From Litorimonas sp051251645 (GTDB lineage Bacteria > Pseudomonadota > Alphaproteobacteria > Caulobacterales > Maricaulaceae), in contig JBPOEY010000002.1 in the NCBI GenBank assembly GCA_051251645.1, positions 744,001-808,000 of the forward strand: a stretch of 64,000 nucleotides of DNA, given 5' to 3'. Position numbers and translations under genes: made by a program. The first letter of the stretch is position 1. Each line of letters opens with the position of its first letter. The notes under the pieces are model-generated. The model worked only from the letters and a program-made list of their open reading frames with translations. It did no database searches and was not told the DNA's origin. This document shows positions 34,144 through 42,924 of the stretch, piece by piece.

Positions 34144-34934
34144 TGCCTTCACGTCTCACTCTGAGCCGTCTGGCATACGGAATCGCATTGGGCAGTCTTG
34201 TTCTTTGGTTTGCGCCGGATGTGCTGGCTCAAGTTGCCCCAGACCCTGACACGGTCGGAGACGCGCTGAGCAATGGTCTACGCGATGCGGCGGATGCGCC
34301 TGTCGCACTGGACGTTTCCATTGTTCAACTTTTCCTGATGGTGACAGTGCTCAGTCTCGCGCCGGGCATCGCCATGATGGTGACCTGTTTGCCGTTGATT
34401 GTGATTGTGCTGTCCTTTCTGCGCCAAGCGCTCGGTCTGCAACAGACACCGCCTAATTCCATGATCATGGGTCTCGGTCTGATCTTAACGTTTTTCATTA
34501 TGGAACCCGTTTTCGCGGATAGTTGGGCGCAGGGTGTACAGCCTTATATGGATGGAATTTTGGACGAGGAAATGGCGTTTGATCTTGCGATTGAACCCTT
34601 CCGCGTTTTTATGAGCGGTCGGGTTGAGCCTGATACAATTCAACGTCTCGCTGATTCGATACCGGGTCGTGACTGGGCACCACGCGAAGAGCCTTCGCTT
34701 GGCTTACTCACGAGCGCATTCATGCTCTCGGAAATTAAAACCGCCTTTCAGATCGGCTTTGCCATTTTCTTACCGTTCTTGGTCATCGACCTCGCTGTCG
34801 CGTCTGTTTTGATGGCGATGGGGATGATGATGGTCCCGCCAGCAGTCGTCTCATTACCATTCAAGCTCGGTTTCTTCGTGTTGGCGGATGGTTGGCTTAA
34901 AATTACTGAAGCCTTGTTGCAGGGATATGCCTGA
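34140..34934 (+). CDS. fliP: Flagellar export gate protein FliP
   Basis: A 264-residue inner-membrane protein of the flagellar type III export gate. It has a cleavable signal (to about residue 30, VLAQVAP), then four membrane helices. Family signatures are FLMVTVLSLAPGIAMMVTCL, IVIVLSFLRQALGLQQTPPN, and at the end SEIKTAFQIGFAIFLPFLVI and SVLMAMGMMMVPP. FliQ and FliR, its partners, are encoded at 56920-60061. No FliO gene is next to it. Confidence 0.95.
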   Translation: MMPSRLTLSRLAYGIALGSLVLWFAPDVLAQVAPDPDTVGDALSNGLRDAADAPVALDVSIVQLFLMVTVLSLAPGIAMMVTCLPLIVIVLSFLRQALGLQQTPPNSMIMGLGLILTFFIMEPVFADSWAQGVQPYMDGILDEEMAFDLAIEPFRVFMSGRVEPDTIQRLADSIPGRDWAPREEPSLGLLTSAFMLSEIKTAFQIGFAIFLPFLVIDLAVASVLMAMGMMMVPPAVVSLPFKLGFFVLADGWLKITEALLQGYA

Positions 34935-35950
34935 TGAGTAATGTTTTGTCCCGATTGACGCCCGAACAACGCGCGGCCGTTGTGCTTGTTTCCCTTGATC
35001 CAGCGCAAGCGAAACCGCTTGCCGAACAACTTGGCCTACCTGCGATGCGCCGTATTCGTGGCGCGCTTAAAGATATGCCATATGTTTCTCAGGAAGAGGT
35101 GCTCGCGGCCTTCGCCGAGTTCATTACCCAGTTGATGTCATGGCGCACAGGCCTGCGTGGCGGAGAGCGAGAATCGCTCGATTTACTCACTAAAGCGCTC
35201 GGCGAAGCGCTGGTCGACAAAATTCGAGGCCCGATTGTGCAAGTTGAACTGCCCTCTGATATTTGGGCGGAGTTTGGTCAGTTGGATCCTGAGGTCGTGG
35301 CTGAATATGTCGGTAAGCAACACGGCTCAGTGGCCGCGCTGATGCTTAATCGTTTACCCGTCGATAGAATTCCCGAAGTTCTTGGTTTAATGCCGTCTGA
35401 CAGTGCTGTTGAAGCGATCGCGCAATTGTCACGGCCGAATGACCCTGCGCCTGCAGCCACGGCTGTCGCGGAGCGTATGATTAAAATGCAACTTCTTGAC
35501 GGGGCAATCGACCCATCGTCAGATCCTAAAATCATCATGATTGGTGAGACATTGGGAACGTTGCCGCGTGATTTGCGTGATGCGGCGTTGACGCGATTGG
35601 AAGAGCAAGATGAAGTTCGCGCCGCCGCAATTCGTTCGACCTTGCTACGGATCGAAGACCTCCCACTACGGTTACCGACCAAGTCTGTTCAGGCTGTCTT
35701 CCGCGAAGTGGGCCGCGACATCCTTATCAAGGGTCTGGCCGCCATTGGCAGCGCAGCCCCAGATGTCTCGACCTTCCTATTGGGCAATATTGCGCAACGC
35801 ATGGCGGATCAATTTCGTGAAGATATTGCCGCACTGCCAGAGATGGATGACGGCACGAAGGATCGGGCGATTGGGGGGCTCGTGCGCGAAATTCTCGGCT
35901 TATCTCGTCGCGGCACTGTGACGCTTAATCCGATGCCGGAAGAAGAGTAG
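34934..35950 (+). CDS. fliG: Flagellar motor switch protein FliG
   Basis: A 338-residue C-ring protein that couples the stator to the MS ring. N-terminal, middle and C-terminal parts follow in order: LTPEQRAAVVLVSLDPAQAK, DPEVVAEYVGKQHGSVAALML (starting DPEVVAEYV, in place of the EHPQ motif) and the torque domain LPTKSVQAVFREVGRDILIK followed by QRMADQFREDIAALP. The EHPQ motif is replaced by KQHG, and some charged residues of the torque helix appear changed. Its place behind fliP is unusual; in Caulobacter and most bacteria fliG follows fliF. The start overlaps the fliP stop (TGATG), and a terminator follows. Confidence 0.88.
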   Translation: MSNVLSRLTPEQRAAVVLVSLDPAQAKPLAEQLGLPAMRRIRGALKDMPYVSQEEVLAAFAEFITQLMSWRTGLRGGERESLDLLTKALGEALVDKIRGPIVQVELPSDIWAEFGQLDPEVVAEYVGKQHGSVAALMLNRLPVDRIPEVLGLMPSDSAVEAIAQLSRPNDPAPAATAVAERMIKMQLLDGAIDPSSDPKIIMIGETLGTLPRDLRDAALTRLEEQDEVRAAAIRSTLLRIEDLPLRLPTKSVQAVFREVGRDILIKGLAAIGSAAPDVSTFLLGNIAQRMADQFREDIAALPEMDDGTKDRAIGGLVREILGLSRRGTVTLNPMPEEE

Positions 35951-35976
35951 CCAGTTTTACGAAATGATAGATGTCG

Positions 35977-36000
35977 ACGCCGCCTTGATGGCGGCGTTTT
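35977..36000 (+). terminator. Rho-independent terminator of the fliF operon
   Basis: An eight-base stem (ACGCCGCC at 35977-35984 with GGCGGCGT at 35990-35997), a five-base loop TTGAT and TTTT. It closes the fliF-fliH-fliN-fliP-fliG transcript. The other strand has no T run, so it serves this side only. Confidence 0.88.
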
Positions 36001-36009
36001 CATGTGGGG

Positions 36010-37137
36010 CTATTGCAGCACGAGCTCGGCATGCAGCGCACCGGCGGTTTTTATCGCTTTAAGAATATCAATCATTTCGCGCGGGGAGACGCCCAAAGCA
36101 TTCAGTCCGGCGACGAGGTCAGGCAATTCGACGGCTTCTTGAACGATCCCAATTTGACCCGGTTCGCCGTCTTGCACTTGTACGTTCGTGCGCGGCAGGA
36201 CCACAGTGTCGCCAAAGCCAAATGGATTGGGCTGTGACGCCACGGGAGTCTCCGCGATTTTAATGGTCAAATTTCCTTGCGCGATGGCGACCGACGACAC
36301 TTTGACGGCTTCGCTGAGCACGATTGTGCCGGACCGCTGGTCGATAACCACCCGGGCGATCTCAGCAGATTTTAAGGTCATATTCTCAATCCGTCCCATC
36401 GCATGGGCGGCATTGCCCTGAAGGGAGCTTAGATCGACCTCAACCGTGCCCGGGTCCATCAGAGTAGCAACATTCCGTCCGACGGCTTTATTGATACTGG
36501 CTTCCATGCGACCGGCTGTCGTGAAATCTGGCGACCGAAGCGCGAGACGCACGATTTTCTGATTGCGGAAGTCAAAAGGAATTTCGCGTTCGACGCGCGC
36601 GCCGTTGGGGATAGATCCCGCCGTTGGAACGCCTTGCGTCAAGCTGGCGCCGTCGCCTTCCGCCTCAAATCCGCTAATCAACAAGCTGCCTTGCGCGAGC
36701 GCGAAAATTTCGCCGTTCGGCGCGTTGAGCGGCGTCATGATCAGCGTCCCGCCGGAAAGGCTGGAGGCATCACCGATCGACGCAACATTGACATCAATCC
36801 GCGAGCCTTCCCGCGCGAAGGGTGGCAAAGTGGCGGTGACGAAAACGGCGGCGATATTGTCAGGACGAAAGTCGGTACCTTGAACATTGACGCCCATACG
36901 TTCGAGAATATTGGTGAGGGCTTCTTCCGTATAAGGAGAATTCCGGATCGTGTCGCCCGTGCCGTTCAAACCGATGACGAGGCCGTAGCCGACCAGATCA
37001 TTGCCCCGGACGCCTTGGACATCGGCAATATCTTTGATGCGGACTTCGGCGGCGAGGGTCATTGTTGCCGGCAAACAAGCGAGCAGGCCTAAGGCCAGTG
37101 TCGACAGAGCGCGGTGGAGGAAAGATCGGGGCATCAT
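36010..37137 (-). CDS. flgI: Flagellar P-ring protein FlgI
   Basis: A 375-residue periplasmic protein that forms the P ring around the rod. A signal peptide (to about residue 30, ATMTLAAEV) is followed by the conserved start VRIKDIADVQGVRGNDLVGY and GLVIGLNGTGDT. Later blocks are MGVNVQGTDFRPDNIAAVFV, ARVVIDQRSGTIVLSEAVKV and VAGLNALGVSPREMIDILKAIK-type end (NALGVSPREMIDIL). It is the last gene of the flgE-flgK-flgL-flgI operon; its ATG overlaps the flgL stop (TAATG). Confidence 0.96.
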   Translation of the reverse strand: MMPRSFLHRALSTLALGLLACLPATMTLAAEVRIKDIADVQGVRGNDLVGYGLVIGLNGTGDTIRNSPYTEEALTNILERMGVNVQGTDFRPDNIAAVFVTATLPPFAREGSRIDVNVASIGDASSLSGGTLIMTPLNAPNGEIFALAQGSLLISGFEAEGDGASLTQGVPTAGSIPNGARVEREIPFDFRNQKIVRLALRSPDFTTAGRMEASINKAVGRNVATLMDPGTVEVDLSSLQGNAAHAMGRIENMTLKSAEIARVVIDQRSGTIVLSEAVKVSSVAIAQGNLTIKIAETPVASQPNPFGFGDTVVLPRTNVQVQDGEPGQIGIVQEAVELPDLVAGLNALGVSPREMIDILKAIKTAGALHAELVLQ

Positions 37138-38135
37138 TACCTCAGAAAATTTGCGAGTGAGAGAGAGCCAAGGCGGCCCGTGACGGTATAGCTAGCTTCA
37201 AGCTGGCCTTCTAACGCTTGTAATTCTGCGGCAGCTTCGAATGGGTCGCGGCCGAGAAGTTTGCTTATGGTCGTGCTGATAAACGTCGCTTCGGTTTGTA
37301 AACTTGTATCGATGCGCGCGATGGCCTGCTGTGCTGCGCCGAGCCGACTTTCTGTGACCAGCGCGCCGTCAAGCGCGCCGTCGAGGAGGCTGAGTCCGGC
37401 TTCGATCAACTGATCCCGGTCGGCATCTGTTGCGGCCTGATTTGCGCCTACAATCATAGCAAAGCCCTGCATCACATCGCGAAAGAGTTGGTCGTCTGCT
37501 TTTGGTAGGGGATCAAAGCTCTTCGTATCAGTTATATGTAAGCGGGGGCCATCGGCGGTGCTGCCTTGATAAATATCGGTCTCAAAGCCGCCGCCGGCGT
37601 TGAAATAATCATTGATGGCGGTGACCGCCCCTGCGCCTGTTGCCGCGCCAGAAATAGCCGTATTGATCGCCGTTTGCAAAACGTCCGGCGAAGCCAAAGG
37701 GCCGCCCGCTGACTGCGAGCCGGAGAAGAGGTGCCGCGTGCCGTGACGACGGCCAAGAGAACTCATCACTTGGGACAGGGCATCTTCGGCCCCGCTTGCC
37801 ATCAAGGCAAATTCATTGCTGCCGCCTGTTTCGAATGAGACGCGTGCATCGGGTGTGAACCCAATTAGCGTTTCGCGGATGTTTGAGAGAGAATTCGTGG
37901 CTCCATCGAGCCGCGCTGTGGCGAGGTTTGCCATGCTGCGTTGACGGGTAATGTCTTGGGATGCTTTTTCTAGCAGAAAGGCGTCACCAACTTGGCCATT
38001 GGTGACTTGCAGTAAATCGGCGCGCCGTCCTGTAATGGTTTCTTGGCCAACTGTTTCCAACCGAGCCCGTAAAGTTGCATTCTGTCGCGACTGACGGGTG
38101 TTGAATAAAATATCGGGTGTGAGCGAAAATTGCAT
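37137..38135 (-). CDS. flgL: Hook-filament junction protein FlgL
   Basis: A 332-residue flagellin-like protein (HAP3) that joins hook and filament. The N-terminus has the flagellin-type helix with ITRQRSMANLATARLDGATN and GRRADLLQVTN, and the C-terminus has the matching LGAAQQAIARIDTSLQTEA helix. The variable centre contains RRHGTRHLFSGSQSAGGPLA, the loop common to FlgL proteins. It lies two bases after flgK and overlaps flgI, which marks one operon. Confidence 0.88.
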   Translation of the reverse strand: MQFSLTPDILFNTRQSRQNATLRARLETVGQETITGRRADLLQVTNGQVGDAFLLEKASQDITRQRSMANLATARLDGATNSLSNIRETLIGFTPDARVSFETGGSNEFALMASGAEDALSQVMSSLGRRHGTRHLFSGSQSAGGPLASPDVLQTAINTAISGAATGAGAVTAINDYFNAGGGFETDIYQGSTADGPRLHITDTKSFDPLPKADDQLFRDVMQGFAMIVGANQAATDADRDQLIEAGLSLLDGALDGALVTESRLGAAQQAIARIDTSLQTEATFISTTISKLLGRDPFEAAAELQALEGQLEASYTVTGRLGSLSLANFLR

Positions 38136-38137
38136 GA

Positions 38138-39520
38138 TCAGATTCTCGCTAACGTATCAAACATGTCGCTGACAGTTTGAATGACGCGCGCATTGGCGGT
38201 GTAGGCTTGTTCTATCGCCAGCAGGCTCTGAAGTTCGTAATCAAGATCGACGCCACTGAGCTGAGTATCCACTTCGACCAGCGTGATTTCTCGCGCCACA
38301 TTTCCTGTGTGAATTCGCTGCGCTCGGAGAGCATCTGAGGAGACGTCGCTGACAACTGTCGCGAGCTGATTGGAAAACGGTGACAGCGCATCCGCCAGAG
38401 CGGAGAGGCGCGTATCGTTAGAAGGCGGACCGGGGGTCGTCGCGGCAAGGCCGTCACGCAGTCGGGACGGGGATCCCCCGCGCGTTGGATCGATGAGCGG
38501 GTTGACGCCCAACCGTTGTGACAGGCCGGTTTTGTTCAAGGCATCAACGGGCGCGCCATTGTCGAGTAAGAGCGGTTCCCCCAATGCGTTGAATGAAGCG
38601 GCGAGATCATAAGCGAAATCGTCAAGCATTGCGGCTTGTTGGGGCAAGACAGTGTCTCGTAAATCAAGATAGGCCGAGATTCGGCCTTCTGTGACAGCAT
38701 GAGGGCCAGACCCGGGGGCGATGGGACGGCCATCAATGGTTGGAATCGATAAACGCCCGCCATTTGCCGTTGTCGTGTCTAAAGGCCCGACCCGAGCGGA
38801 CGGAGAAAACTCGATTTTATTGACCGTCGCGCCGACGAGGCTGAGCCCCGTTGACGTACGAACAGACACGGCACCCGTCTCGAGATGCTTAACGTCCACC
38901 GGTATCATTTGGGAGAGCTGATCCAGTAGATTGTCGCGCTGATCCAGCAGAGGACTCGTATCGCGGCCATTGGCTTTGGCGTTGGTAATGTCGCTGTTCA
39001 GGTCGTAAATATTAGCGGCGAGTTGATTGGCAAATTTGATGTCGGTCGCGATACGGGCGTCAGCATTGGTTCGTTCCGATTGTAATGCATCTGACGCTTC
39101 AGACAGAGCGCTCGTAAGATCTTTCAACGAATCAACTGTAATCGATTGTGACGCAGCCGATTCAGGCGTTGATTTGAGAGTTTGTAGATCGCTTTCGAAT
39201 TGGGTGAATGCACCGAAGACGCCGTTTGACCCCCCCGGTTCGCCAAAGGCGGACAGAGTGCGCGTTAAAACGGTATCAATGACGTCAGACCGCGCACTTT
39301 GCGACTGTGCATCACGCCGGGTTTGAACGACTATATTGTCCTGAATCCGGGAGGTTCCAGTAACGGTAACGCCCGTCGGCCCGCTTTGACCCAAATCAGT
39401 CTCGCGCCGGACATAGCCCGGCGTCGAGACATTGGCGATATTGGCAGACGCCGTTTGCGCGCGCGCCTGTGTCGCGGCCATTCCGGCGCGGGCATTAGAA
39501 AGGCTACTGACGAGCGACAT
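38138..39520 (-). CDS. flgK: Hook-associated protein FlgK
   Basis: A 460-residue hook-filament junction protein (HAP1). The N-terminus MSLVSSLSNARAGM is followed by the rod/hook motif ASANIANVSTPGYVRRE, and the C-terminus ends in the matching helix with SLLAIEQAYTANARVIQTVS. The long coiled part contains AANIYDLNSDITNAKANGRD and DQRDNLLDQLSQMIPVDVK, typical of FlgK. FliD, the filament cap, is not seen in the window. Confidence 0.93.
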   Translation of the reverse strand: MSLVSSLSNARAGMAATQARAQTASANIANVSTPGYVRRETDLGQSGPTGVTVTGTSRIQDNIVVQTRRDAQSQSARSDVIDTVLTRTLSAFGEPGGSNGVFGAFTQFESDLQTLKSTPESAASQSITVDSLKDLTSALSEASDALQSERTNADARIATDIKFANQLAANIYDLNSDITNAKANGRDTSPLLDQRDNLLDQLSQMIPVDVKHLETGAVSVRTSTGLSLVGATVNKIEFSPSARVGPLDTTTANGGRLSIPTIDGRPIAPGSGPHAVTEGRISAYLDLRDTVLPQQAAMLDDFAYDLAASFNALGEPLLLDNGAPVDALNKTGLSQRLGVNPLIDPTRGGSPSRLRDGLAATTPGPPSNDTRLSALADALSPFSNQLATVVSDVSSDALRAQRIHTGNVAREITLVEVDTQLSGVDLDYELQSLLAIEQAYTANARVIQTVSDMFDTLARI

Positions 39521-39545
39521 AGTGAGCGACCCTTAGCGGTCTGAC

Positions 39546-40820
39546 CTAGCGCTTCAGGTTCGTGGTTTCTTGCAACATCTCATCGACCGTTTGAACGATC
39601 TTGGCGTTGGAAGAATAGGCGCGTTGCGTTTCGATCAAGCTGGTCAGCTCGGCGGCGATGTCCGTATTGCTTTCCATCAGTGAGTAGCCAATAATACCGC
39701 CGGATGGCCCGTCGCCAGCATCCCAAAGATAGATATCGCCGCTTTCACGAGACACGCGGAAGGCCTGATTGCCCGCAGCCATCATGCCATCAGGGTTTGC
39801 CACGACGGCAACCGGGATTTGGAACAGCGCGCGTCGTGCGCCCGTATTATAAATAGCTTCAAGGGTGCCGTCCGGTGTAAATTCTATCGACTGTAATTCA
39901 CCTGCGGGTGAACCATTGGCTGCGACATTCTGGGTCAGGAAGGTCGTCCCGATTTGGCTCATCCCTTCGGTTGTGCCGAGCCGCCCCACAAAAACCTCAA
40001 CCGGACCACTTGGCAGCGTAATAGAGACTTCTCCGTCCACCCCATTATAGGTTGCTCCCGCGCCAGGAGTTACGGTTCCGAGGCTTCCGTCTGCATTAAA
40101 TGTGATATTGAACGCGGCGGTCAGCACGGAGGAACCCGAGGAATTATCGTTAATGCTCACATCCCAATCACCCCCCGCATTGCGCGTAAAGACTGTGTCG
40201 AGAGATTGCGGCAGGCCGATTTGATTGAAATATTCAACTGGAACATCAAGGGTGTTGCTCGGCGGCAGGACTGTCGGATCGCCAGGAAGATTAACACCTA
40301 GCTGAATTCGGCTGGTGTTTTCAGCGCTAAATTGTCCTGCTGTTAGGTTGATTGGAACCAGTCCGGTTGTGCTGCCGCGGCCTGTTGTAATTGGATTTCC
40401 ATCGGCGTCAATTTCCCACCCTGTCAGGAACAAGCCACTCTCCGTCCGAAGAAAGCCGTCTGCGTCGGATGAGAAGCTACCCGTGGGGACCATCATAAAG
40501 TCACGCTCTGAGGGCGGTTGATCCAATCCGGCGATTGTCGTGACGGGCAGCATGCCATTGCCGTTGACGGCAATGTCGGTGGACCGACCCGTCGAAATCA
40601 GTGATCCCGCATCGGACACATCACGGACGGCCGTGGCGCGAACGCCCCCGGCCGCATAGACGCTTCGACCCTGTTGAACGACCAGTGAGCTGAAGTCGAC
40701 GTCGGCGCGTTTATAGCCATAGGTGGCCGAGTTGGCGATGTTATTGGAAATTGCGGCGAGACGTGTGGCATTCACGTTCAGACCCATAACGCCCGCATTG
40801 AGCGAAGAAGTAATTGTCAT
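39546..40820 (-). CDS. flgE: Flagellar hook protein FlgE
   Basis: A 424-residue hook subunit, first gene of the flgE-flgK-flgL-flgI operon. The N-terminal motif is ISNNIANSATYGYKRADVDF, the FlgG/FlgE-type central block reads STGRSTDIAVNGNGMLPVT, and the C-terminus is SLIETQRAYSSNAKIVQTVD. Start ATG 40820 is preferred: AAGGA lies eight bases before it, and the longer version from 40850 adds ten residues without a ribosome site. The centre holds a Thr/Gly-rich surface domain of usual size. Confidence 0.94.
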   Translation of the reverse strand: MTITSSLNAGVMGLNVNATRLAAISNNIANSATYGYKRADVDFSSLVVQQGRSVYAAGGVRATAVRDVSDAGSLISTGRSTDIAVNGNGMLPVTTIAGLDQPPSERDFMMVPTGSFSSDADGFLRTESGLFLTGWEIDADGNPITTGRGSTTGLVPINLTAGQFSAENTSRIQLGVNLPGDPTVLPPSNTLDVPVEYFNQIGLPQSLDTVFTRNAGGDWDVSINDNSSGSSVLTAAFNITFNADGSLGTVTPGAGATYNGVDGEVSITLPSGPVEVFVGRLGTTEGMSQIGTTFLTQNVAANGSPAGELQSIEFTPDGTLEAIYNTGARRALFQIPVAVVANPDGMMAAGNQAFRVSRESGDIYLWDAGDGPSGGIIGYSLMESNTDIAAELTSLIETQRAYSSNAKIVQTVDEMLQETTNLKR

Positions 40821-40971
40821 CGTTTCAATCCTTGAAACCGTATCCGACAACGTGCCGGCCGGGGTTCTCTGGAACCAAGGATAGGGCTAAACGAACAGCC
40901 TTAAGAAAAGGTATAGGATGAATCAGAGGTTACCGAGCCAAGGATATAAGCGTGGACCGGCACGTTTATGA

Positions 40972-41748
40972 CTAACCACTAGATCGTAACAGAGTAATCG
41001 AAATGCGTCGATTGCGGGCATCCAATGGATCTTCAACAAAGGGCATGGTCGCGGCGCGGCCAGACACTTCAGTGATACGTGTTTCGGGCAGGCCAGCGTC
41101 CTTGATCATACGGCGTGCCGCATTGGCACGGTCGCTTGATAGCTCCCAGTTACTATAGCCCTGCAGCCCATTGGCATAACGACTGCTATCCGTATGCCCG
41201 ACGATTTTGATCGAGTTTGAGACTTCCTCGAGCGCTTGTGCGACGGCGGCGGTCAGTTTCAATAATATTGGCGAAGGATCGGCGCGTCCAGAGGCAAAGA
41301 GTGGACGTGACTCTCTGTCGGTCAATTCGATGACAAGCCCTTCAGGGCTCATCCGAACGCTAATGTGATCGCTGAGCTCCGTTTCTTCGCCGACTAAGGC
41401 CGCTTGCATAGCGGCGACCATGGCGTCGTCAGGCATACCGGCGAGACTGTCATTTGTCCCATCGGTTGGGCTGGCCGTCGATAAGGCTGGCGCGCGAGTC
41501 ACTTCTTCTCCGTCGAGGGCTCCGGCCCCACCCCCCGATACCGCCGCAATTGGAATGGATGGACTAAAATAGTCTGCGAGACCTTTGCGCTGCTCTTCGG
41601 ATGTCGCATTGAGAAGCCACATAAGGAGGAAGAACGCCATCATCGCTGTCACGAAATCAGCATAGGCGACTTTCCAAGCCCCGCCATGATGACCGCCCCC
41701 TTGGACGATTTTGGGACGCTTGATAATAATGGTTTGTCCGGCGCTCAT
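40972..41748 (-). CDS. motB: Stator protein MotB
   Basis: A 258-residue stator protein with one membrane helix and a peptidoglycan-binding OmpA domain. The N-terminus carries a basic stretch (IIIKRPKIVQGGGHHGGAWK), then YADFVTAMMAFFLLMWLLNA with Asp31, the proton-carrying residue of MotB. The linker (about 60-120) is Ala/Ser-rich. The OmpA part has VIELTDRESRPLFASG, VGHTDSS and ELSSDRANAARRM. Unlike in many genomes motA is not adjacent but at 42925 on the other strand, with fliM between. Confidence 0.94.
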   Translation of the reverse strand: MSAGQTIIIKRPKIVQGGGHHGGAWKVAYADFVTAMMAFFLLMWLLNATSEEQRKGLADYFSPSIPIAAVSGGGAGALDGEEVTRAPALSTASPTDGTNDSLAGMPDDAMVAAMQAALVGEETELSDHISVRMSPEGLVIELTDRESRPLFASGRADPSPILLKLTAAVAQALEEVSNSIKIVGHTDSSRYANGLQGYSNWELSSDRANAARRMIKDAGLPETRITEVSGRAATMPFVEDPLDARNRRISITLLRSSG

Positions 41749-41796
41749 AAATCTAGCCTCAAATCAAAATGGTCTGGTGGACGGGTTGAAATTGTC

Positions 41797-41821
41797 TTTT
41801 AGCGCAGAGCTGTTGCTAAAA
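41797..41821. repeat. Inverted repeat in the motB/fliM divergent region
   Basis: TTTTAGC at 41797-41803 and GCTAAAA at 41815-41821 are perfect inverted copies with an 11-base spacer, centred between the motB and fliM starts. It may be an operator for both; no regulator is known. Confidence 0.4.
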
Positions 41822-41922
41822 TGGTACGAGGTATGGTTGATCTTTTATGAAGTTTCAGGGGTGTTTAGCGCTATCGGTCAACCTTTGCGCAACCTTTTGG
41901 TGAGACTGGGGACAGTGTGAAC

Positions 41923-41937
41923 AGGCCCAGGATGGGC
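41923..41937 (+). promoter_or_regulatory. Small hairpin just before the fliM start
   Basis: GGCCC-AGGAT-GGGCC forms a five-base stem with AGGA in the loop, 20 bases before the TTG start. It could affect initiation, but the spacing is too long for the loop AGGA to be the ribosome site itself. Confidence 0.25.
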
Positions 41938-41956
41938 CGAAAACGAAAGAGTCGTC

Positions 41957-42862
41957 TTGTCCGTCATCGCCCGGAAAATTGCATTTGCTAGTAAGCCGGC
42001 CTTAGATCGTCCGAGCGCGACAGATCTGGCTGAGACTTTTCTTCCCGACATTAATCGCGCCCTATGTTCGTGGCTGTTGCTTGAAGAAGCGGAAATTGCG
42101 CTTACGCACGCGGATTGGACTGTGCCAAAAGCGGACGCAATTCCCGGCATTATAATGTCATCACGAGGATCTCGACGATCCCGCCGAATTGCTATCGCCC
42201 TCACAGAACCCTTGGTTGAGATGGCGGCACAGGATATTTTGCAACTAGATTCAGGTCTTGATGCGAATGCACTGGCCGTGCTGCGACCGTTTGTAGAACA
42301 GAATATGTTGTCGTTAGGGGCGCGTATCAATGAGACTCGAATGATGGTGAATTCTGGTTCGACGGATCCGGAATGGACCGTTAATCAGCGGGATACAGTG
42401 CTCACTGACTTCGGCACCTTGGAAACTTTGTCGATGGAAATCGCCTTCCTTGACGGCGACGGCGGGGATATGCGGATCGTTCTGATGGTTACATCGGAGT
42501 TATTGGCCGTTGGGCAATCTGAGGACGATGTTGTGGCTCCGCCCGCCAAAGCCAAGCGGCTGCCCCCCAGACTGGGTCCTTGTCATGTTGAAGTTCAGGC
42601 GGTCGCAGACCGTGTTCGTATGAGTGTCGCGGATTGTAGCCGACTACAAATCGGACAGGTGATCAGCTTGCCAGGTCTGCGCTTCGATCATTTAGAACTC
42701 AATGTGGAAATGGGTGACGGTCCCGTGCCGCTTACGGATGCATCCTTGGGCGCGGATAAAGGTTTGAAGGCGGTCCGGCTCAACCGGGGACTCGACCCGT
42801 CTTTCCATGTGGTTCCGGAGGGGCCGCCGATGGTGTCGAACGCCGAGGTTGTCTCGGCATGA
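41957..42862 (+). CDS. Divergent FliM-like motor switch protein
   Basis: A 301-residue protein with the two-part build of FliM: a CheC-like middle domain (about 20-185; FVEQNMLSLGARINETRMMV and TLETLSMEIAFLDGDGGDMR) and a C-terminal SpoA domain (about 200-285; CHVEVQAVADRVRMSVADCS and LQIGQVISLPGLRFDHLELN). An N-terminal CheY-binding EIDAL-type motif is not seen. The only start codon after the in-frame stop at 41918-41920 is TTG 41957, with GAAAGAG five bases before it. Rare start and weak match suggest low expression or rapid divergence. Position between motB and motA fits FliM. Confidence 0.7.
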   Translation: MSVIARKIAFASKPALDRPSATDLAETFLPDINRALCSWLLLEEAEIALTHADWTVPKADAIPGIIMSSRGSRRSRRIAIALTEPLVEMAAQDILQLDSGLDANALAVLRPFVEQNMLSLGARINETRMMVNSGSTDPEWTVNQRDTVLTDFGTLETLSMEIAFLDGDGGDMRIVLMVTSELLAVGQSEDDVVAPPAKAKRLPPRLGPCHVEVQAVADRVRMSVADCSRLQIGQVISLPGLRFDHLELNVEMGDGPVPLTDASLGADKGLKAVRLNRGLDPSFHVVPEGPPMVSNAEVVSA

Positions 42863-42885
42863 TGCCCTATTTTCCTCTATCGCAC

Positions 42886-42900
42886 TTAGCGTTGAATTAA
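42886..42900 (+). promoter_or_regulatory. Candidate CtrA-type box before motA
   Basis: TTAG-CGTTGAA-TTAA matches seven of eight bases of TTAA-N7-TTAA and lies 25 bases before the motA ATG, in the only gap of this operon. Confidence 0.35.
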
Positions 42901-42924
42901 CTCCTGCTGGTGTAACGCAAATTT

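Noticed and set aside
40849..40966. CCGGCACGTT on plus at 40957-40966 and its inverse at 40849-40858, recalling the GGCACG of a sigma-54 promoter near flgE.
   Set aside because: Neither copy has TTGC at the right distance, and the minus-strand copy would leave too little room before the flgE ribosome site.
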